DNA from: Bacillus fonticola | Lineage (GTDB): Bacteria; Bacillota; Bacilli; Bacillales; JC228 | Direction: 5' to 3' | Assembly: GCF_012955605.1 (NCBI RefSeq) | Contig: NZ_CP052135.1 | Span: 238,001 to 302,000, forward strand | DNA: 64,000 bases | Shown here: piece after piece, positions 36,203 through 49,171 of the stretch | Position numbering within the stretch: the first letter of the stretch is position 1 | Layout of the letters: every line of letters begins with the position of its first letter | Program-made: the position numbers and the translations under genes | Notes under the pieces: model-generated | What the model was told of the DNA's origin: nothing | Seen by the model: the letters and a program-made list of their open reading frames with translations, nothing else | Databases searched by the model: none

Positions 36203-37108
36203 ATGAGCAATCAGTGGATTTTTTTGGGTGATGAGTTAGTGAAGAAAGAAGAGGCAGTTGTTTCGGTTTACGATCATGGATTTTTGTACGGAGACGGGGT
36301 ATTTGAAGGGATTCGTGTATACAGTGGAAACATTTTCAGGCTTGCAGAACACCTGCAGCGGCTGTATGAATCTGCGCAATCGATCATGCTACAGATACCT
36401 TACACGAAGGAGGAATTGGAAAGCATTATTGTTAAAACCATCCGCAAAAATGAACTTGAGAGTGCTTACATTCGAGTCGTCGTCTCCCGCGGACCTGGAA
36501 ATCTTGGTTTAGACCCAGCGCTTTGCTCACAACCACGCGTCATAGTGATCGCAGAAGAATTGTCTCTTTTTCCTAAAGAACTCTACCAACGTGGGCTAAA
36601 GGTAGGTTCTGTTGCTACTCGAAAGAATCGACCAGATGTATTGAGCCCTCAGGTCAAATCGCTGAACTATTTAAATAATATTCTAGTAAAACTTGAAGCC
36701 AATCAAGCGGGTGTCGATGAAGCCATCGTGTTAAATGAGCAAGGATATGTAACCGAAGGATCTGCGGATAATATTTTCATCATGAAAAATGGCACGATCA
36801 TCACCCCTCCAGTTTATCTTGGAGCGTTAGAAGGGATTACTCGAAATGCCATCATTGATTTAGCAAGGGCCAAAGGGTATGAGGTGAAAGAGGCTCCGTT
36901 CTCAAGGCATGACGTGTATGTGGCTGACGAAGTTTTCTTGACTGGGACGGCAGTTGAAGTGATTGCAGTCGTTGAAGTAGATGGTCGAAAAGTGGCGAAT
37001 GGGCAACCAGGGAAAGTCACAAATCACCTGTTGTCTGAATTCAGACGACTGGTCACCACTGATGGAGTGAAGTGCTACGCCACAGCAACGGAACATGTAG
37101 TAAGTTAG
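36203..37108 (+). CDS. ilvE: Branched-chain amino acid aminotransferase
   Basis: A 301-residue fold-type IV PLP enzyme that performs the last transamination to leucine, isoleucine and valine (or the reverse). Motifs: [18 protein letters not shown] (substrate loop), the PLP Lys in [12 protein letters not shown] (near residue 153), EGSADNIFI and [11 protein letters not shown]. Length is normal. The ATG follows GAGAGGAGTGGTG. It begins the pathway cluster; ilvD starts 11 bases after its stop. Control seems to be by the promoter and cre sites upstream rather than by the T-box, which lies after ilvD. Confidence 0.93.
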   Translation: MSNQWIFLGDELVKKEEAVVSVYDHGFLYGDGVFEGIRVYSGNIFRLAEHLQRLYESAQSIMLQIPYTKEELESIIVKTIRKNELESAYIRVVVSRGPGNLGLDPALCSQPRVIVIAEELSLFPKELYQRGLKVGSVATRKNRPDVLSPQVKSLNYLNNILVKLEANQAGVDEAIVLNEQGYVTEGSADNIFIMKNGTIITPPVYLGALEGITRNAIIDLARAKGYEVKEAPFSRHDVYVADEVFLTGTAVEVIAVVEVDGRKVANGQPGKVTNHLLSEFRRLVTTDGVKCYATATEHVVS

Positions 37109-37119
37109 GAGGCTTTACA

Positions 37120-38787
37120 TTGAGAAGTGACATGATTAAAAAAGGAATCGACCGTGCTCCCCATCGCAGTCTACTGTATGCAACGGGAGTGCAAACGAGA
37201 GATTTAGAAAAGCCATTCATCGGTGTTTGTAACTCATACATTGATATTATCCCGGGTCATCGCCACTTAAATAAGTTTGCAGAGGTTGTGAAAGAAGCGA
37301 TTCGTGAAGCTGGCGGAATCCCTTTCGAATTTAACACGATCGGCGTTGATGATGGGATTGCCATGGGACATATCGGGATGAGGTACTCGCTCCCAAGCCG
37401 CGAATTGATTGCTGACAGTGCCGAGACCGTCATTAATGCCCATTGGTTTGATGGGGTTTTCTACATACCTAACTGTGACAAAATTACCCCAGGCATGCTC
37501 ATGGCAGCTGCCAGGACCGATGTACCTTCTGTTTTTGTTTCAGGTGGGCCGATGGAAGCAGGTGTCTCCTCAACCGGAAAAAACCTCTCCCTAGCCTCTG
37601 TTTTTGAAGGGGTGGGTGCCTATCACAAAGGGGCGATGTCACAGAAAGACTTGCTCGAACTTGAAGCAGCAGCCTGTCCGACGTGTGGATCTTGTTCTGG
37701 AATGTTCACGGCGAACTCCATGAATTCACTGATGGAAATGCTCGGTGTCACCGTTCCTGGAAACGGAACCATCGTTGCTACATCTGATGAACGTCACGAG
37801 CTAATCCGTCAGGCAGCAACCCATTTAATTGATTTAGTAAAAAAGGACATTCGTCCTAGTCATATTTTGACGAAGGAAACCTTTGATAACGCTTTTGCGC
37901 TCGACATGGCGATGGGTGGATCCACGAATACCGTTTTACATACATTAGCGATCGCTCATGAAGCCGGAATTGAATACAACTTAGAAGACATCAATCGAAT
38001 TGCTGAAAAGGTACCTTATTTATCTAAAATAAGTCCTGCCTCTGACTATTCCATGGAAGATGTTCATCGAGCAGGTGGTGTGAGCGCCATTATAAATGAA
38101 CTTTGCAAAATTGACGGATTACTTTATAAAGAGCAAATTACCATTACCGGCAAAACGTTGGCGGAAAATGTGAAGGATGCCAAAATCCTTGATACGAACG
38201 TAATCCGAACAAAAGATAATCCATATAGCCCTGTCGGTGGACTCTCTATTCTCCATGGGAATCTCGCTCCAGATGGAGGAGTCATCAAAGTAGGTGCAGT
38301 CGATCCATCGATTAAAACCTTCCTAGGTGAAGCGATCATCTTTGAATCACAAGAAGAGGCTCAAGCAGGCATTGATGACGGCACTGTCAAGTCTGGACAC
38401 GTGGTCGTCATACGATATGAAGGGCCTAAAGGTGGACCGGGGATGCCTGAAATGCTGGCGCCTACTTCGGCGATTGCAGGACGTGGATTAGATAAGGAAG
38501 TCGCCCTCATTACGGATGGCCGTTTCTCAGGTGCTAGTCGGGGCATTTCGGTGGGGCATATTTCCCCTGAAGCAGCTGAAGGGGGTCTGATTGCTTTCGT
38601 CGAAAATGGTGACAAGATTTTAGTGGATTTGGAAGCTCGTTCCATTGAACTCATCGTGGATGATGCCATTCTGAACGAGCGGCGACAAAACTGGGTGAAA
38701 CCCGAAATGAAAGTGAAAAGTGGCTATCTAGCCAGATACGCAAAGCTTGTCACCTCCGCTAATACAGGCGGTGTCATGAAAATATAA
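37120..38787 (+). CDS. ilvD: Dihydroxy-acid dehydratase
   Basis: A 555-residue Fe-S dehydratase that turns dihydroxy acids into 2-keto acids for valine and isoleucine synthesis. It opens [19 protein letters not shown] like B. subtilis IlvD and has the cluster-binding [15 protein letters not shown] and [17 protein letters not shown] motifs, then [20 protein letters not shown] near the C terminus. TTG at 37120 is chosen because TTAGGAGG (37105-37112) is 7 bases upstream; a longer frame from 37072 overlaps ilvE and has no homology. No terminator follows, so transcripts may run into the T-box leader. Confidence 0.95.
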   Translation: MRSDMIKKGIDRAPHRSLLYATGVQTRDLEKPFIGVCNSYIDIIPGHRHLNKFAEVVKEAIREAGGIPFEFNTIGVDDGIAMGHIGMRYSLPSRELIADSAETVINAHWFDGVFYIPNCDKITPGMLMAAARTDVPSVFVSGGPMEAGVSSTGKNLSLASVFEGVGAYHKGAMSQKDLLELEAAACPTCGSCSGMFTANSMNSLMEMLGVTVPGNGTIVATSDERHELIRQAATHLIDLVKKDIRPSHILTKETFDNAFALDMAMGGSTNTVLHTLAIAHEAGIEYNLEDINRIAEKVPYLSKISPASDYSMEDVHRAGGVSAIINELCKIDGLLYKEQITITGKTLAENVKDAKILDTNVIRTKDNPYSPVGGLSILHGNLAPDGGVIKVGAVDPSIKTFLGEAIIFESQEEAQAGIDDGTVKSGHVVVIRYEGPKGGPGMPEMLAPTSAIAGRGLDKEVALITDGRFSGASRGISVGHISPEAAEGGLIAFVENGDKILVDLEARSIELIVDDAILNERRQNWVKPEMKVKSGYLARYAKLVTSANTGGVMKI

Positions 38788-38803
38788 ACCATCACATCTA
38801 TTC

Positions 38804-38832
38804 TTACTGGCAGTGTGAATAAGCCTTATACA
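38804..38832 (+). promoter_or_regulatory. Putative promoter of the T-box leader
   Basis: TTACTG (38804-38809), 17 bases, TATACA (38827-38832). The predicted start near 38839 sits just before the first predicted paired bases of T-box Stem I. Confidence 0.45.
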
Positions 38833-38842
38833 ATTCCATCAC

Positions 38843-39190
38843 AAACAAAAATGATGACGGGAAAAAAGAGATAAGAAAAGTGTATTCACAGAGAGCCGGG
38901 GTTGCTGGAAGCCCGGAAATACACCTTATGTCGACATCCTCCCTGAGTGTTGAGCTGAACGGATTCTCTTAGTAGGCTCGATCAGGTGTTCATAACAAGC
39001 ACCTGTTACCAAAAGAAACCTTCTTTAAATGGCAGACGTTCTATTCTCTGCTTTTCTCTAAAGATGGCTTCACAAGGCAGCATTCGTAAGGGTGCTGTAA
39101 AACCGGGTGGTACCGTGAAAAGCGAAAAGCCTTTTCTCCCCGAATATTCTGCACACATGCAGTTTGTTGGGAAGAAAAAGGCTCTTTTTG
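38843..39190 (+). ncRNA. T-box riboswitch leader of ilvB-leu operon
   Basis: All main T-box parts are visible: Stem I with K-turn ATGA (38854 region), the distal AGAGAGCCGGGGTTGCTGG block (38890-38908), the TGAG after the specifier (38944-38947), the conserved T-box CGGGTGGTACCGTG (39104-39117) and a terminator in which AAAAGCCTTTTCTCCC (about 39125-39140) pairs with GGGAAGAAAAAGGCTCTTTT. GGGA (38859-38862) pairs with TCCC (38940-38943); counting one unpaired base back from that helix makes the specifier ATC (38936-38938), an isoleucine codon. CTC (Leu, 38939-38941) is the alternative reading. Uncharged tRNA would favour the antiterminator and expression of ilvB onward. Confidence 0.93.
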
Positions 39191-39255
39191 TGCGAATAAA
39201 CCACTTACAAACTAATGGTGATGAAACTTGGAACAATTTGAAGGAGGGATGAAAA

Positions 39256-40979
39256 ATGGTGAAAGTAGAAGCAGAACGGGCTAGTGAAACGAGCCAGTCA
39301 CAGAAAACGGGAGCAGATCTTCTCGTTGATTCTTTGATAAAAGAGGGGGTGACAACTATCTTTGGTTACCCGGGTGGCGCTGTCTTACCTATTTACGACG
39401 CTATCTATAGGGCAAAAGGGGCATTCCAGCATATTCTTTCCCGTCATGAACAAGGGTCCATTCATGCCGCAGAAGGTTACGCAAGAATTTCTGGGAAACC
39501 CGGAGTAGTGATGGCAACTTCAGGACCTGGTGCAACAAATCTCGTGACAGGAATTGCGGATGCCATGATGGATTCTTTACCACTCGTCATATTCACGGGG
39601 CAAGTGGCAAGCGGGGTGATTGGGACAGATGCTTTTCAAGAAGCCGATATGATGGGCATTACGACACCGATCACGAAGCACAATTACCAAGTGCAATCAA
39701 TCATAGATCTGCCTCGAATTGTTAGAGAGGCGTTCCATATTGCTTCTACGGGGCGCCCTGGACCTGTTGTTGTAGATATTCCAAAGGATATTTCAGCCTC
39801 CCAACTGTCCCAGGATACGTTTGAGACAGATTACCATTTGCCGGGTTATCAGCCAACGGTGAAGCCGAATCCTCTGCAAGTGAAGAAGCTAGCTGATTCG
39901 CTGGTGAAAGCGAAAAGGCCGCTCATCCTTGCAGGTGCGGGTGTCTTGCACGGAAAAGCATCAGAGGAATTAAGGGACTTTGCCATAAAATACGATATTC
40001 CGGTCACAACAACGCTACTTGGACTTGGCAGTTTTCCCGGGGACCATCCGCTTTCGCTCGGAATGGCTGGGATGCACGGAACTTACACTGCCAACATGGC
40101 GCTATATGAATGTGATTTGCTGATCAATATCGGGGCTCGTTTCGATGATCGCTTAACGGGAAACCTACAGCACTTTGCACCACAAGCGATTGTTGCTCAT
40201 ATCGATATCGATCCTGCAGAGATCGGGAAAAATGTGGTCACCCACATTCCGATTGTTGCTCATGCCAAGTTTGCATTACAGGAATTACACTCACAAGCAA
40301 CCGGATCAGCTGCACATCAAGAGTGGTTAGTCGAACTTGAAGCGAATAAGAAAAGCTATCCGCTTTGGTATAACCAACCTCAGCAACAAATGTGTCCGCA
40401 GTGGCTTATTGCGTCCATACATCAAGCCACAAACGGAGAAGCCATTATTACAACTGATGTCGGTCAGCATCAGATGTGGGCTGCTCAACATTATACATTT
40501 ACCACACCGAATAAATGGGTGACTTCAGGTGGGCTTGGCACAATGGGTTTTGGCTTTCCGGCAGCGATTGGAGCAAGCCTTGCCGCACCGGAAGAAACAG
40601 TAATTGCGATTGTTGGTGACGGTGGGTTCCAAATGACGCTGCAAGAGCTATCCACACTTCAGGAAAAAAGATTGCCCGTCAAAATTATCATTGTGAACAA
40701 CGGTGCACTTGGCATGGTCCGTCAATGGCAGGAGGCGTTTTACGATAAACGGTATTCGGAGTCATTACTTCATACCCAACCTGATTTTGTCAAACTTGCG
40801 GAAAGCTACGGTATTCGTGGGGTGAAGGTGGAAAGTCAAGAGGAGCTTAACCGCATCCTTCCAGAGGTTCTTGGCTGTGGTGGACCGCTTTTAATGGACT
40901 GTCGCGTCATTGAACAAGAAAATGTCTACCCTATGGTGGCACCTGGTAAAGGCATTCAGGAGATGATTGGAGTGAAACC

Positions 40980-40983
<4 letters not shown>
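39256..40983 (+). CDS. ilvB: Acetolactate synthase large subunit
   Basis: A 575-residue ThDP enzyme forming acetolactate or acetohydroxybutyrate, the first shared step to branched-chain amino acids. The N-terminal domain has [15 protein letters not shown] and the catalytic Glu in [16 protein letters not shown]; the FAD-linked middle domain follows; the C-terminal ThDP motif is [15 protein letters not shown] through [15 protein letters not shown]. The ATG follows AAGGAGGGATGAAAA. Its stop overlaps ilvN by 4 bases. Expression is expected to depend on the T-box leader directly upstream. Confidence 0.96.
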
Positions 40984-44080
<3,097 letters not shown>

Positions 44081-44104
44081 ACCACTGAAAAGGAGGTTCT
44101 TTCA

Positions 44105-45211
44105 ATGAATAAGAAAATTGTATTGCTACCTGGTGATGGAATTGGTGCAGAAGTGATCCAGTCAGCGCAAGAAGTTCTTCACGCTATTGCTGAAGAATAT
44201 AATCATCGTTTTTCGTTTGAAATTCAAGACATAGGTGGAGCGGCAGTCGATCAGCACGGAACACCGCTGCCAGAAACAACCGTCTCCGCTTGTCAGCAGG
44301 CGGATGCCGTGTTACTCGGTGCCGTCGGTGGGCCGAAATGGGATGACCTCCCCTCACAATTACGACCAGAGAGGGGGTTGCTCGGCATTCGTAGTGCCTT
44401 AGGCTTATATGCCAATCTTCGTCCAATCAAAGGTTTCTCCAACTTAATGCACGCATCTCCATTAAAGGAGAGTGTCATCAAAGGCAGCGATCTTCTCATC
44501 GTGAGAGAACTGACGGGTGGTTTATATTTTGGCAAGCCGAGTGAACGTATTGACGGGGGCGAGTCCGTTGTGGATACATTATTTTATACACGAAATGAAA
44601 TTGAAAGAATTGTAGACAAAGCCTTTCAGTGTGCACAAGGTAGACGTAAGCAGCTTACCTCTGTTGATAAGGCAAATGTACTCGAGTCTAGTAAGCTTTG
44701 GCGTGAAGTGGTCGAGGAGAAGAAGAAGGACTATCCTGATGTATTAGTTGAGCATCTTCTCGTGGATGCAGCGGCGATGAAGTTGATTACGAACCCGACG
44801 CACTTTGACGTGATCGTAACAGAAAATCTATTTGGAGACATTTTAAGTGATGAAGCGTCTGTTCTGACAGGTTCCCTAGGAATGCTTCCATCTGCAAGTT
44901 TACGAGATGATGGGGTGGGCCTTTATGAACCGGTACACGGATCTGCTCCAGATATCGCAGGCAAAGGGGTAGCAAATCCCACAGCAATGATTTTGTCAAC
45001 GGCGATGATGCTTCGGCATTCATTTGGATTGGAAGAAGAAGCACAACTAGTGGAACAGGCAGTTCAAACTGTATTAGATAACGGCTATTATACAGCTGAC
45101 ATTCAACAAACGGTGGGGCGAAAAGTAGGGACGAGGGAAATGACCGCATTGATTGTTGATTACATTAAATCCGAAAGTGCCTCCCATTGCATTCAAAGTT
45201 GTTATGCGTAG
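44105..45211 (+). CDS. leuB: 3-isopropylmalate dehydrogenase
   Basis: A 368-residue NAD-dependent oxidative decarboxylase of leucine synthesis. Visible motifs are [12 protein letters not shown] (residues 6-17), [22 protein letters not shown], the catalytic Tyr region [11 protein letters not shown] and the metal/NAD region [20 protein letters not shown] then [14 protein letters not shown]. The ATG follows AAAAGGAGG. It is separated from leuC by 717 bases that are filled by a tandem repeat array, unlike the tight joins elsewhere in the operon. Confidence 0.95.
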   Translation: MNKKIVLLPGDGIGAEVIQSAQEVLHAIAEEYNHRFSFEIQDIGGAAVDQHGTPLPETTVSACQQADAVLLGAVGGPKWDDLPSQLRPERGLLGIRSALGLYANLRPIKGFSNLMHASPLKESVIKGSDLLIVRELTGGLYFGKPSERIDGGESVVDTLFYTRNEIERIVDKAFQCAQGRRKQLTSVDKANVLESSKLWREVVEEKKKDYPDVLVEHLLVDAAAMKLITNPTHFDVIVTENLFGDILSDEASVLTGSLGMLPSASLRDDGVGLYEPVHGSAPDIAGKGVANPTAMILSTAMMLRHSFGLEEEAQLVEQAVQTVLDNGYYTADIQQTVGRKVGTREMTALIVDYIKSESASHCIQSCYA

Positions 45212-45260
45212 TGAGTGAGGCCGGGTTAGAGGGGTACACGTGGACTTATAGCGGATTGTG

Positions 45261-45850
45261 CAGACTCGTGGGGGATTGCGCAGACTTATGGGGGATTGCT
45301 CAGAGTTATGGTGGGAATACGCAGACTCACTGTGGATTGCGCAGACTTACGGGAGAATGCGCAGACTCACGGTGGAATGCGCAGACTCATGGTGGGAATA
45401 CGCAGACTCACGGTGGATTGCTCAGACTTATGGTGATTGCGCAGACTTATGGTGGGAATACGCAGACTCATGGTGGGAATACGCAGACTTACGGGAGAAT
45501 GCTCAGACTCACGGTGGAATACGCAGACTCATGGTGGGAATACGCAGACTCATGGTGGGAATACGCAGACTCACGGGAGAATGCTCAGACTCACGGTGGA
45601 ATGCGCAGACTCATGGTGGGAATACGCAGACTCACGGGAGAATGCGCAGACTTATGGTGGATTGCGCAGACTTACGGGAGAATGCGCAGACTCATGGTGG
45701 GAATACGCAGACTCATGGTGGGAATACGCAGACTTACGGGAGAATGCGCAGACTCATGGTGGGAATACGCAGACTCACGGGAGAATGCTCAGACTCACGG
45801 TGGGAATACGCAGACTCACGGGAGAATGCGCAGACTCATGGTGGATTGCG
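45261..45850. repeat. Tandem array of about 29 units of 19-21 bp inside the leu operon
   Basis: Each unit starts CAGACT and then runs YAYGGTGGRATWCG or close variants. I count 29 full units (12 or so of 21 bp, most others of 20 bp, one of 19 bp) plus degenerate ones on both sides (45241-45260 and 45851 onward). The 21-bp form begins CAGACTCATGGTGGGAATAC. Because 20- and 21-bp units mix, the array has open frames in all three forward frames, with only one TGA in it. No ribosome site precedes any of these frames. Units are contiguous without spacers. It is in the sense orientation of the operon mRNA. Confidence 0.95.
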
Positions 45851-45928
45851 CAGACTCGCTTCATCGAATGTCGCTCAGTGACCTTCATTTCCTGAATTCA
45901 CAAACTTAATTACATGAGGTGAGAAATT

Positions 45929-47350
45929 TTGTCCAAACCGAAAACAATTATTGATAAAATTTGGGATCATCATGTCGTCCATCAAGAAGAGGGAAAGCCG
46001 GATTTACTTTATATCGATTTGCACCTCGTCCATGAAGTCACCTCCCCACAAGCGTTCGGAGGGTTACGAATGAAAGGACGTACGGTAAGACGTCCGGATC
46101 GAACATTTGCGACGATGGATCATAATGTCCCAACGAGGGAGCGCCATGTGATCCATGACGCTATTTCAAAAATGCAAATGGAAACATTGAAAAATAACTG
46201 TGAGGAATTTAGGATTCCCCTTGCAGATATCGACCATCCCGATAATGGCATTGTCCATGTCATCGGTCCAGAACTGGGGTTAACGCAACCCGGGAAAACG
46301 ATCGTGTGCGGGGACAGCCACACCTCTACTCATGGGGCGTTTGGTGCCCTTGCTTTCGGAATCGGTACGAGTGAGGTTGAGCATGTGTTAGCGACACAAA
46401 CACTGAAACAGACTCGCCCGAAAACGATGAATGTCAAAGTGCATGGAAAGCTTGGAAACGGTATTACAGCTAAGGATTTAATCCTTGCGATCATCGCCAA
46501 AAATGGTGTGCGCTTTGGTACCGGCTATGTCATCGAATACACTGGCGAAGCGATTCGGTCCCTTTCAATGGAAGAGCGGATGACCGTTTGTAATATGTCG
46601 ATTGAAGCTGGTGCTAGAGCGGGACTCATTACACCAGACGAGGTGACATACGACTACTTACGAGGAAAAAGGCACGCTCCTGATCCTGAGGTGTTTGATG
46701 AATCTGTGGAGAAATGGCAAGCCCTTGCGTCAGATGAGGGGGCAATTTATGATGCGACTGTGGAAATCGAAGCGGATGAAGTTGAGCCACAAGTGACATG
46801 GGGGACGAACCCGGGCATGTGTATCCCGATCAACAGCCCCGTTCCTGACCCTGCTGTTGCTGTGAAAGCAAGTGAGAAGGAAGATATTCAGCGAGCTCTT
46901 GACTATATGGGATTAACGGCGGGAGAAAAATTGACCTCGGTCAAAATCCAACATGTGTTTATCGGATCGTGTACGAACTCAAGACTCAGTGATTTACAAA
47001 AGGCCGCGAAGATCATTCAAGGTCGGAAGGTGAATGGTTCTGTGCAAGCCCTTGTCGTCCCTGGCTCGTATAGTGTAAAGCGAGCAGCAGAAGAAGAAGG
47101 GTTGGACAAAATTTTTACAGATGCTGGATTTCAGTGGCGGGAAGCCGGCTGTAGCATGTGCCTTGCGATGAACGATGACATTGTGCCACCGGGCGAACGT
47201 TGTGCCTCCACATCGAACCGTAATTTTGAAGGGCGGCAAGGAAACGGATCACGCACGCACCTTGTAAGTCCAGAAATGGCTGCAGCCGCCGCAATCCAAG
47301 GGCATTTTGTCGATGTCAGGACATTTGCCAGCGCACCACTTTACTCATAG
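45929..47350 (+). CDS. leuC: 3-isopropylmalate dehydratase large subunit
   Basis: A 473-residue aconitase-family subunit that, with LeuD, isomerises 2- to 3-isopropylmalate. It has the 4Fe-4S ligands in [15 protein letters not shown] and in [14 protein letters not shown], plus [20 protein letters not shown]. The TTG start at 45929 follows GAGGTGAGAAATT. Length is normal. It follows the tandem array by about 70 bases, so translation restarts here from its own ribosome site. leuD begins 12 bases after the stop. Confidence 0.95.
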   Translation: MSKPKTIIDKIWDHHVVHQEEGKPDLLYIDLHLVHEVTSPQAFGGLRMKGRTVRRPDRTFATMDHNVPTRERHVIHDAISKMQMETLKNNCEEFRIPLADIDHPDNGIVHVIGPELGLTQPGKTIVCGDSHTSTHGAFGALAFGIGTSEVEHVLATQTLKQTRPKTMNVKVHGKLGNGITAKDLILAIIAKNGVRFGTGYVIEYTGEAIRSLSMEERMTVCNMSIEAGARAGLITPDEVTYDYLRGKRHAPDPEVFDESVEKWQALASDEGAIYDATVEIEADEVEPQVTWGTNPGMCIPINSPVPDPAVAVKASEKEDIQRALDYMGLTAGEKLTSVKIQHVFIGSCTNSRLSDLQKAAKIIQGRKVNGSVQALVVPGSYSVKRAAEEEGLDKIFTDAGFQWREAGCSMCLAMNDDIVPPGERCASTSNRNFEGRQGNGSRTHLVSPEMAAAAAIQGHFVDVRTFASAPLYS

Positions 47351-47362
47351 GGAGGGGATTTG

Positions 47363-47944
47363 ATGGAACCGATTCGGCTACATGAAGGCCTTGTGTATCC
47401 ACTAAACCGGGCGAATATCGATACAGACCAAATTATTCCAAAGCAATTCCTGAAAGGGATCGAGCGTCAAGGCTTCGGGCAGTTCCTTTTTTTTAACTGG
47501 CGTTATGACAGTGATGGAAAGTTACGTGACGATTTTTCTTTAAACGATGAAAAGTACCGGGGGGCATCCATTTTGGTTGCGGGGGAAAACTTCGGATGTG
47601 GATCGTCTCGGGAACATGCTCCGTGGGCAATCGAAGACTTCGGATTCAAGGTGATCATTGCCCCAAGCTATGCGGATATTTTTTACAATAACAGTGTGAA
47701 GAATGGGATTCTATTAGTTCAACTGCCTGAAACACAGGTCGAACTGTTGACGAAGCGTGCAGAAACGGATTCATATCGTGTAAGCATAGACTTAGAAAAA
47801 CAACTAGTCTCGGATACAAAAGGGTTTGAAGCACCCTTTGACATCCCGTCTTACCATAAAGAAATGCTCCTAAACGGATGGGACGAAATCTCCGTCACCC
47901 TAACACAAGAAGACAAAATCACCACATACGAACAAAACCACTAA
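47363..47944 (+). CDS. leuD: 3-isopropylmalate dehydratase small subunit
   Basis: A 193-residue swivel-domain subunit with NRANIDTDQIIPKQFLK and ENFGCGSSREHAPWAIEDFG, the substrate-binding motif of the family. ATG at 47363 is used, 5 bases after GGAGGGG; a TTG one codon earlier is possible. It forms the enzyme with LeuC. A short hairpin with T run begins right at its stop codon, which may end the ilv-leu transcript before ilvA. Confidence 0.95.
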   Translation: MEPIRLHEGLVYPLNRANIDTDQIIPKQFLKGIERQGFGQFLFFNWRYDSDGKLRDDFSLNDEKYRGASILVAGENFGCGSSREHAPWAIEDFGFKVIIAPSYADIFYNNSVKNGILLVQLPETQVELLTKRAETDSYRVSIDLEKQLVSDTKGFEAPFDIPSYHKEMLLNGWDEISVTLTQEDKITTYEQNH

Positions 47945-47972
47945 ACCGGGAACAGGTACCACCCGGTTTTTG
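47944..47972 (+). terminator. Probable terminator after leuD, built from a repeat edge
   Basis: ACCGGG (47945-47950) and CCCGGT (47962-47967) with an 11-base loop, followed by TTTTG. It overlaps the left arm of the type B repeat. Confidence 0.55.
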
Positions 47973-48047
47973 TCAGTTTTTGTCGAAAGCTACTGAAGTA
48001 AAAGTAGTAGTTGGCTTTTCGACATAATTCGGGGCGTACCTGTTCCC
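47948..48047. repeat. Long palindromic repeat, type B, between leuD and ilvA
   Basis: GGGAACAGGTAC (47948-47959) and GTACCTGTTCCC (48036-48047) are perfect arms. Inside lie TGTCGAAAGC with a matching CTTTTCGACA and a further ACTACT-type stem. The right part (TTTTCGACATAATTCGGGG then CGTACC) is shared base for base with the copy at 62406-62462. Confidence 0.75.
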
Positions 48048-49063
48048 TGTGTAAGGAGTGTGAAGAACTTGGGAATTCACTAGTCGGGGCACATATTACA
48101 AATGCGATGGAATATTTAGCGAAGGTTGTTCACCGTACACCGTTAACTATGTCAAATTCGATTAATCAATTAACAGGAAAACAGGTCTACTTCAAGATGG
48201 AAAACCAGCAAAAAACAGGTTCCTTCAAAATTAGAGGAGCTGCTTATAAATTGTCTCGCCTCCATGATAGTGAGGCAAAACAAGGAGTGATTGCTGCTTC
48301 GGCGGGGAACCACGCACAAGGTGTCGCTCTTGCTGCGGCTAATCGAGGTATTCAAGCGAAATTATTTATGCCAGAAAGAACACCACTCGCAAAGGTTGAA
48401 GCGACAAGAAGTTACGGGGCATCGACGGTTCTGATTGGCGAGTCTTTTCAAGAGGCATATGAAGCTGCCAGACTGGAACAAAACAAGTACAATGCGACAC
48501 TGGTCCATCCATTCGACGATTATGATGTTATGGCTGGTCAAGGCACGATTGCGATGGAAATGCTTCAACAACAACCATCGCTTGATACAATTCTAGTCCC
48601 TGTTGGGGGTGGTGGATTACTTGCGGGTATGGCAGTCGCGGTGAAGTCCATTGATCCGTCGATTCGCGTTATTGGTGTGCAGGTAGATAATGCAAATGCA
48701 CTATATAACCAGTTTCATGGGAACGAACAATCAAAGTTTCAGGATGGATCAACCATTGCAGAAGGAATTGCTGTGAAAAAGCCCGGAAACTTAACATTCC
48801 CTCTTATTCACAAGTATGTAGACGATATGATAACCGTCTCTGATAGATCTATTGCAAACGCCATGCTATATATGCTGCAACGAGAGAAAACTTTAATCGA
48901 GGGAGCGGGAGCAGCCTCATTCGCTGCCCTGCTCGTCCACGGTCAGCGCATCCGATCCAACCACTGTGGCATCGTCGTTAGTGGCGGCAATATGGATATA
49001 GAGAAATTGCACCAGATTCAGCAAATGGCAAAGAAAGACGAAAGGTGTTTTATACATGCATAA
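48011..49063 (+). CDS. ilvA: Threonine ammonia-lyase (catabolic-type, no ACT domain)
   Basis: A PLP fold-type II enzyme that deaminates threonine to 2-oxobutyrate, the entry to isoleucine. The PLP Lys is in KTGSFKIRGAAYKL; SAGNHAQGVALAA, VPVGGGGLLAGMA and VVSGGNMD are also present. It ends after the catalytic domain (about 320 residues), so it lacks the ACT-like regulatory domain of B. subtilis IlvA. The start is unclear. The longest frame uses TTG 48011 and spends its first 14 or so codons in a repeat. The good ribosome site AAGGAG (48053-48058) points to TTG 48069, which is out of frame. ATG 48107 is in frame but has no ribosome site and would cut close to the fold. Confidence 0.85.
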   Translation: MAFRHNSGRTCSLCKECEELGNSLVGAHITNAMEYLAKVVHRTPLTMSNSINQLTGKQVYFKMENQQKTGSFKIRGAAYKLSRLHDSEAKQGVIAASAGNHAQGVALAAANRGIQAKLFMPERTPLAKVEATRSYGASTVLIGESFQEAYEAARLEQNKYNATLVHPFDDYDVMAGQGTIAMEMLQQQPSLDTILVPVGGGGLLAGMAVAVKSIDPSIRVIGVQVDNANALYNQFHGNEQSKFQDGSTIAEGIAVKKPGNLTFPLIHKYVDDMITVSDRSIANAMLYMLQREKTLIEGAGAASFAALLVHGQRIRSNHCGIVVSGGNMDIEKLHQIQQMAKKDERCFIHA

Positions 49064-49070
49064 TGGGAAG

Positions 49071-49103
49071 CTGCCAGACCCTATATGGGGTCTGGCAGAT
49101 TTT
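49071..49103 (+). terminator. Intrinsic terminator after ilvA
   Basis: CTGCCAGACCC (49071-49081) and GGGTCTGGCAG (49088-49098) form a perfect 11-bp stem, then ATTTT. Confidence 0.85.
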
Positions 49104-49171
49104 AAAAGGATGGCTACGAGGAAATTCGACCGGAGAATTCCTACTGTTTCATTCATTAAAAATATCCAGTT

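Noticed and set aside
45187..45909. Long overlapping open frames (up to 240 codons) in the leuB-leuC gap, rich in QTHGGNT-like heptads
   Set aside because: They come from the stop-free tandem repeat, are open in all three forward frames at once, and none has a ribosome site. They are treated as repeat artefacts.
48050..48090. TTG 48069 as the ilvA start
   Set aside because: It has the best-placed ribosome site but its frame ends at a TAG after four codons; kept as a finding instead.
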